From NCBI GenBank assembly GCA_018665505.1, contig JABJCS010000493.1, positions 1-16,874 of the forward strand: a stretch of DNA of 16,874 bases, in the 5' to 3' direction. Below, in pieces: positions 12,778-16,874 of the stretch. This stretch comes from Alphaproteobacteria bacterium (GTDB taxonomy: Bacteria > Pseudomonadota > Alphaproteobacteria > UBA8366). How positions within the stretch are numbered: the stretch's first letter is position 1; the number at the start of each line of letters is the position of its first letter. Made by a program: the position numbers and the translations under genes. The notes beneath the pieces were generated by a model. It did not search any database. It saw nothing but the letters and a program-made list of their open reading frames with translations, and was not told the DNA's origin.

Positions 12778-14511
12778 CTAGATCACGCACATATCTCCGC
12801 CTGGGCCCAACTCCAATTCGGCGTCGGCGACTAGGCTCTCGAAATTGCCCGGTGTGCCGATTTCCCGGCAGATCACGCTCGGCGACATCGCCTGCATCCA
12901 GAAGTTATGGGTTGGATGCGCACCGCCGGCGACGATCACGATGAGCTGATCCGGCGATTTCGAGATCGGCCACATCTCCTCATTGGCGGAGGCGATGGTC
13001 TCGGGCTCAGACGCGGCTTCGATCCATTGCTTGAGGCCGGTTTCCTGGACCACCGATTGCGGCACCTTGGACTGGTTCCACAGGAACTCCTTCACCGATT
13101 GCTTCGACGTCCAACCGAGTGCGTTCAATTGCATCGCAACCGGACGCGGAATAAGCAGCGCTCCTGGCGTGCCGTTGGCCCAACCGCTGGTGTAGTGGAC
13201 GCAGGAGGCACCAAGATAGCTTGCGACACGGTGCAGGCTTTGCTGCGCCTCCTCCATCGCCTCTTCTTTGCCGACACCGCGGCGGACGATATTAGATGCA
13301 CTGCTGCCGACATATACGGTCACGGAGTTCACGGCGCGGGAGATACCGCCCATGTCCTCTCCGACCGTTTTCCAACCGTCCGGCAAGCCTTCCTCATCTT
13401 CGGCGAAAACGGCGTTCGTGTATCGCATGCCGCCGAAGATCGCCATCGTGCCGACGCCAGGTAACGCACCGCCGACATTTTGCTGCAACAAGCGCATGGC
13501 GCGCCCGATACTGGCCCCCGCCGGATGTTGCGGGTCGGGACCCAACAAGCCGAAGCCGGAATTCAAGCGAATGTCCTTGGCGATCGGCCCATTGACGATG
13601 ATGACCGGGAACGTGCTGCCCGATGTCGCTTGAAGCTTATCGTGCTCTAAGGTCGGATCGAGGAAAGCGTCAACCGCCGCGATCAGCACCGGAAGATATT
13701 CCGGTCGACCGCCTGCCATGGCAAGCGAGACAGCAATGGTCTCTACCGTGGCGATGCCGCCTTTCGGCATGATTTTACCGATCACTTGATCGCGCGGCAG
13801 ATCGGTACCTTTGAGAATCCAGTCGACGCGTTCACTTGTCGGCGGATTAACCGGTAAGCCGTCGCCCCAGGTGTTTCTCAGGAACATCTGGTTCATCTGA
13901 TCGGTGGCGGCTTCGTATCCGTTTGCCTCGATCCTGACTTTGTCGGGCTCGCGCATACCGATCTCGGAAGTGGTTGGTTGCCAGTCCGTCAGACCTTTTG
14001 GGAAGTCTGCCGCACGTTCGGCCACCGTTGAGATGTCGCTATCGACCAGGAATTGGTCGATCGGAAAGTCCACCATGGAGAGTTCACGGTTGAAGCCCAT
14101 TCCAGCGGCACCGTTATAGAGAACGCCCAGAAAATCCGTCCGGGCCAGCGTTACTGTAGGGATACCCCTGCCTTCAATACGAGCGGCAACACGGCCGCAT
14201 GCCGTCGCGCAGGCGCCTCAGGAGGCGTTCCCGATGATGACCGCGTCAACACCGCGCTCGACCAATTGGTCGACGGCGTCATCCGTGTCCATCAGGGTGT
14301 TTCCCATCGGGAATTCCGATTCCGCGATCAATTTCGCGTCCGGGTAATTCTCCGTGATCCAATCCCGTAGCAGCGGCAGCATCCTGTGCGCCTGCCACAT
14401 GTCGTTTGAGATGAAACCGATGGTTTTTCCGTTGAGGTTATCGAGGCGCGGCGCATGCAGTTGCGTCACCTCAATCGCCCCGGACGGATCAAAAACTTCC
14501 AATGCATCCAT
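12778..14511 (-). CDS. UGSC-type selenoprotein with in-frame TGA (Sec98)
   Basis: ATG 14511 (GGGAG 9 nt upstream) opens a 578-codon frame interrupted only by TGA at 14220-14218. The 39 codons after it are open and run straight into the long downstream frame, so stopping at TGA would split one protein in two. Read as selenocysteine, residues 95-105 are NAS-U-G-A-C-ATAC, ending a Rossmann-like domain (LNGKTIGFISND; DAVIIGNAS) and followed by RIEGRGIPTVTLARTDF. I recall this as the UGSC family, where U or C begins the motif U/C-G-S-C. U98 and C101 form a UxxC redox-type pair. The C-terminal part (about 200-577) is a separate uncharacterised domain opening with WGDGLPVNPPTSERV and containing GGIATVETIAVSLAMAGGRPEYLPV. 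A SECIS-like hairpin follows the TGA. Function is unknown; thiol/selenol redox or a glycine-reductase-like role is guesswork. The alternative is a nonsense mutation, which the exact motif position argues against. Confidence 0.87.
14184..14204 (-). promoter_or_regulatory. SECIS-like stem-loop for selenocysteine insertion
   Basis: On the minus-strand mRNA, an 8-bp stem starts 13 nt after the UGA... counted from the base following it, 14 nt separate the UGA from GGCAUGC. CGGCAUGC pairs with GUGUUGCCG (one bulged U, two G-U pairs) around a GGCC tetraloop at 14196-14193. The apical loop begins 21 nt after the UGA and starts with GG, both matching known constraints for bacterial SECIS elements bound by SelB. 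Pairing was worked out by eye; a folding program was not run. Confidence 0.55.
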
Positions 14512-14587
14512 TTTATCGTCTCCCTAGCGGGTGAGTTTCGTTACCTGGAAAATAACATGCGCCGCCGCGTGCGCAAAGACAGCAGGA

Positions 14588-14601
14588 TTGATCTGCATCA
14601 A
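14588..14601. promoter_or_regulatory. Perfect FNR/FixK/Anr-type binding site
   Basis: TTGAT-CTGC-ATCAA matches the palindromic consensus TTGAT-N4-ATCAA of the Crp/Fnr-family oxygen- or nitric-oxide-responsive regulators at all ten defined positions. It lies in the divergent gap, 76 nt before the selenoprotein ATG and 59 nt before the ATG of the small membrane protein. The AT-rich stretch on the plus-strand side (near 14621-14640) would suit a class II promoter for the small protein, but regulation of the selenoprotein is equally possible. Confidence 0.6.
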
Positions 14602-14660
14602 TGAAGATTTTGTCTGAAATGCTGAATTAAGTGCGGTTTTATCAAAAAGAGGAAGGAAAA

Positions 14661-14765
14661 ATGGGAACCGGTGCAATCGCCTATCTAGTACTGGTAATCG
14701 GCGCGGCGCTCTCATTCATGGCGGTCTTGGCGTTTTGCAGTTCGGGAAATAGCAAAAATCGCTGA
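14661..14765 (+). CDS. 34-residue single-span membrane protein
   Basis: A strong ribosome binding site (GAGGAAGG about 6 nt before ATG) precedes a 34-codon frame ending in TGA at 14763-14765. The product starts MGTGAIAYLVLVIGAAL, continues SFMAVLAFCSS and ends GNSKNR: one hydrophobic helix of about 22 residues (5-26), a single Cys (C26) and a short polar, basic tail that should stay in the cytoplasm by the positive-inside rule. It sits 105 bp before the ABC transporter ATPase gene on the same strand and 59 nt after an FNR-type site, suggesting induction at low oxygen, like many small respiratory-complex subunits. I recognise no family. It is too short for common ORF callers. Confidence 0.6.
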   Translation: MGTGAIAYLVLVIGAALSFMAVLAFCSSGNSKNR

Positions 14766-14870
14766 CCTTGCACGCCGTTGTTACCATAAATTCAGAGTAA
14801 ACTGTTGAAATTTCCGGCCTGACGGGGTCAATTCGGCCCGCATTTATATTCAGCAGGTCGAATTGAGTTT
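14766..14870. other. Leader region of the ABC transporter operon
   Basis: These 105 nt between the small membrane protein and the ATPase gene include AT-rich sequence (14776-14815) and two similar motifs, GGTCAATTC near 14826 and GGTCGAATTG near 14856. No convincing -35/-10 pair or terminator was found, so read-through from the small gene is possible. Confidence 0.25.
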
Positions 14871-15824
14871 ATGGCTGAGCTAATCAGACTCGACGGATTG
14901 ACGAAACGTTTCGGTGACTTGCTCGCCGTCGACGACGTCTCGTTGTCGTTGGAAGCGGGCCAAGTGCTCGGATTTTTGGGACCCAATGGTGCCGGGAAGA
15001 CGACCACCATGCGTATGATCGCCGGCTTCATGGAGCCAACTGCGGGCACTGCCGTCGTTTGCGATTACGATGTTATTCAGGACCCGGTCGCCGTGCGGCG
15101 CAATATCGGTTTTCTGCCGGAGGGTGCGCCGACATACGGCGATATGACGGCACGCTCATACCTTGAATTCATCGCTGAGATTCGAGGCTTCGACGGTGGC
15201 GAGAAACGTCGCCGGGTCCGCCGGATGGTAGAGACGGTGGCGCTCGAAGGGGTCATGCATCAGCGCATCGAAACTCTCTCGAAAGGTTACAAGCGCCGCG
15301 TCGGGCTGGCGCAGGCTTTGTTGCACGACCCGCCGGTCTTGATCTTGGATGAGCCGACCGACGGGCTCGACCCGAATCAAAAACGTCTTGTGCGCGACCT
15401 CATCCGAGAGATGGCGCGCGAGAAGGCCATTATTATCTCGACGCATATCCTGGAGGAAGTTGACGCAGTTTGCGACCGCGCTGTGGTAATCGCGAAGGGC
15501 GCGCTACAGGCGGACGGCACGCCGGAGCAACTGCGCGCTCGCTCGCCCTATCACAACGCGATTGTCGTGACTGTACCGGCGTCGATGAACGCTCTGATGG
15601 AGACCGCGACCGTGGAGATTGCAGGAGTTGAAGCAGTCGAGAAGATAGCCGATGTGGGCGAGGCCGTGCGGCTTAGACTGGTTTCGTCTGCGCGCGACAA
15701 CCTGACGGCGGCCGTTAGCGAGTGGCTGCGAAGCAAGAACGTCGCCTTCGACGAATTACTGGTGGAACAAGGGTCGCTCGACGATGTCTTTCATGCGATC
15801 ACCGAAGGGGACGGCGATGCGTAA
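14871..15824 (+). CDS. Gld-type ABC transporter ATP-binding protein
   Basis: This is a 317-residue ABC ATPase. Walker A is GPNGAGKTT (37-45), the signature LSKGYKRRVGLAQAL (136-150) has the K-for-G/Q variation common in GldA/NatA-like proteins, Walker B is VLILDEPTDGLDP (156-168) and the switch His is H192 in STHILEE. After about residue 230 comes an extra C-terminal domain (AIVVTVPAS..., LEQGSLDDVFHAIT) typical of export-type ATPases of this group. It powers the ABC-2 permease encoded next; their genes overlap by 8 bp. With the GldG-like gene beyond, this is the three-gene layout first known from gliding motility but widespread in non-gliding proteobacteria, where the substrate is unknown. 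Confidence 0.95.
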   Translation: MAELIRLDGLTKRFGDLLAVDDVSLSLEAGQVLGFLGPNGAGKTTTMRMIAGFMEPTAGTAVVCDYDVIQDPVAVRRNIGFLPEGAPTYGDMTARSYLEFIAEIRGFDGGEKRRRVRRMVETVALEGVMHQRIETLSKGYKRRVGLAQALLHDPPVLILDEPTDGLDPNQKRLVRDLIREMAREKAIIISTHILEEVDAVCDRAVVIAKGALQADGTPEQLRARSPYHNAIVVTVPASMNALMETATVEIAGVEAVEKIADVGEAVRLRLVSSARDNLTAAVSEWLRSKNVAFDELLVEQGSLDDVFHAITEGDGDA

Positions 15825-16551
15825 TATCCGAATCATCGCCAAGCGTGAGCTCAAGAGCTATTTCGCGACCCCGGTAGCCTTTGTCTTCATCGTGATTTTT
15901 CTGGCGTTGACTGGCGCTTTCGCTTTTTACATGGGCGGACTATTTTCGCGCGGGCAGGCTGATCTCGAGCCGTTCTTCGCGTATCACCCTTGGCTCTATC
16001 TGCTGTTTATCCCCGCGATTTCGATGCGGCTATGGGCGGAGGAGCGCAAGAGCGGCACGATCGAGAACTTGATGACTTTGCCGATTTCGACCTCGGAAGC
16101 GGTGATTGGCAAATTCCTGGCGGCGTGGCTGTTCTCCGGCATTTCGCTGGCACTCACCTTCCCGATCTGGATCACGGTGAATGTATTGGGCGAGCCGGAC
16201 AACGGCGTCATACTAGCCAGTTACGCAGGCAGCTTTCTGATGGCGGGCGGATTTCTGTCGATCGGATCTTGTCTCTCTGCGTTGACGAAGAATCAGGTGA
16301 TCGCTTTTATTGCCGCGGCCACGGTCTGTTTTCTCTTCACCATGAGCGGCGTCGATTTGGTTCTGAACTTCTTCCGAGTCTGGGCACCGGACATTTTGGT
16401 CGACACAGTGGCGTCGTTTAGTTTTCTCACCCATTTTAACGCGGTAACGAAAGGTGTGATTGAAGCGAATGACCTGGTCTTCTTCGCCTCTCTGATCGTG
16501 TTCTGGCTGTTCGCCAATGTCGTGGTCGTTGAATTGCGGAAGGCGCGGTAA
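15817..16551 (+). CDS. ABC-2 type permease, GldF-like
   Basis: This is a 244-residue inner-membrane protein with six predicted helices, roughly at 18-40, 56-72, 98-122, 132-155, 162-190 and 218-239. The cytoplasmic motif MRLWAEERKSGTIENLMTLPIS (69-90) between helices 2 and 3 is the classic ABC-2 exporter element (E-E-x-x-x-GTIE-x-L-x-x-P). The start is ATG 15817, inside the end of the ATPase gene (overlap ATGCGTAA); the frame extends upstream to 15784, but only within the ATPase coding sequence. The next gene starts 5 bp after the stop. It should pair with the upstream ATPase as a dimeric transporter. The substrate is unknown. Confidence 0.94.
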   Translation: MRNIRIIAKRELKSYFATPVAFVFIVIFLALTGAFAFYMGGLFSRGQADLEPFFAYHPWLYLLFIPAISMRLWAEERKSGTIENLMTLPISTSEAVIGKFLAAWLFSGISLALTFPIWITVNVLGEPDNGVILASYAGSFLMAGGFLSIGSCLSALTKNQVIAFIAAATVCFLFTMSGVDLVLNFFRVWAPDILVDTVASFSFLTHFNAVTKGVIEANDLVFFASLIVFWLFANVVVVELRKAR

Positions 16552-16556
16552 CGGCC

Positions 16557-16874
16557 ATGAATATTTTCTCACGCATCGACAATCACTTGCGGGCCTATAT
16601 CGGTTTAGCACTCGCGGCGGTCGCTTTCGTCTCGATCAATATTTTTTCTAGTGAAGCCTTGAACGGCGTGCGTGTCGATTTGACCGAACGCTCGCTTTTC
16701 ACGATTTCCAACAGCACAAAAAAGGTGTTGGCGTCTATTGATGAGCCGATTTTGATGCGGTTCTTTTTCTCCAAGGCAGTGGGTGAAAGCAATCCTGATC
16801 TGGCGACACATTTTGAGCGCGTTCACGGATTACTGAAACGCTACGTTGCACTCTCGAACGGGAAAATTAGACTA
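16557..16874 (+). CDS. GldG-like ABC-associated auxiliary protein, N-terminal part
   Basis: The ATG at 16557, 5 bp after the permease stop, opens a frame that continues to the window end (106 codons). One membrane helix (about 14-32, YIGLALAAVAFVSINIF) is followed by the family opening VRVDLTERSLFTISNSTKKVLASIDEPILMRFFFSKA, which matches the GldG-type extracytoplasmic domain (usually xDLTxxxLYTLSxxTxxxLxxLxEPVxxxxF). Complete members have about 450-650 residues and a second C-terminal helix, so most of the protein lies outside. It likely forms the periplasmic part of the ABC exporter complex. Confidence 0.9.
   Translation, partial: MNIFSRIDNHLRAYIGLALAAVAFVSINIFSSEALNGVRVDLTERSLFTISNSTKKVLASIDEPILMRFFFSKAVGESNPDLATHFERVHGLLKRYVALSNGKIRL

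Noticed and set aside
12778..14100. Independent 440-residue gene starting at ATG 14100
   Set aside because: The frame continues upstream without a stop to the TGA at 14218-14220, the upstream codons encode conserved-looking domain sequence, and there is no ribosome binding site at 14100.
14524..14715. 63-codon minus-strand ORF between the selenoprotein and the ABC operon
   Set aside because: It covers the FNR-type box and is antisense to the small membrane protein; it lacks a ribosome binding site and protein-like features.
1..16874. tRNA (including tRNA-Sec), rRNA, CRISPR array, insertion sequence or prophage genes
   Set aside because: I looked for cloverleaf ends, regularly spaced direct repeats and transposase/integrase motifs and found none.

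Overview
The window reads as chromosomal DNA of an alphaproteobacterium, probably a Rhodospirillales-like environmental or marine lineage. This is inferred from GC-rich codon third positions, HspQ, several acyl-CoA/CoA-transferase catabolic genes, a PhyH dioxygenase, a gamma-carbonic-anhydrase-like protein and dispersed GTCATTCC-type palindromic repeats. I see no tRNA, rRNA, transposase or CRISPR array. Coding density is high and most adjacent genes are tightly packed.

Layout. Positions 1-3712 (minus strand) hold a four-gene catabolic operon, in transcription order: HMG-CoA-lyase-type aldolase, acyl-CoA dehydrogenase, CitE/HpcH-type beta-hydroxyacyl-CoA lyase, and an MmgE/PrpD protein cut by the window edge. 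It has a good sigma70-type promoter with a perfect 12-bp palindrome just downstream of the predicted transcription start. Positions 3775-5209 (minus) hold a secreted thermonuclease-like protein and two hotdog thioesterases, with near-zero spacing. An RraA-family lyase (5400-6083, plus) sits between palindromic repeats. A PhyH dioxygenase (minus) diverges from a CaiB-type CoA transferase plus RidA pair (plus). Next come a lipoprotein, a C-terminal processing protease, HspQ, a small orphan ORF and an NTF2-like protein (all minus), then a gamma-carbonic-anhydrase-like protein (plus).

The most important locus is 12778-14511 (minus). A simple ORF caller sees two genes there, of 97 and 440 codons. 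They are in the same frame, the 117 nt between them are open, and the only interruption is one TGA. Translating that TGA as selenocysteine gives the motif N-A-S-U-G-A-C at the end of a UGSC-type domain, followed by a large C-terminal domain. A stem-loop with a GG-starting apical loop lies 21 nt after the TGA, as expected of a bacterial SECIS. I therefore annotate one 577-residue selenoprotein. Its upstream region contains a perfect TTGAT-N4-ATCAA (FNR/FixK/Anr) box, shared with a divergent, unannotated 34-residue membrane protein (14661-14765).

From 14871 to the end (plus) is a Gld-type ABC transporter operon: ATPase, ABC-2 permease overlapping by 8 bp, and the start of a GldG-like auxiliary protein that runs off the window.
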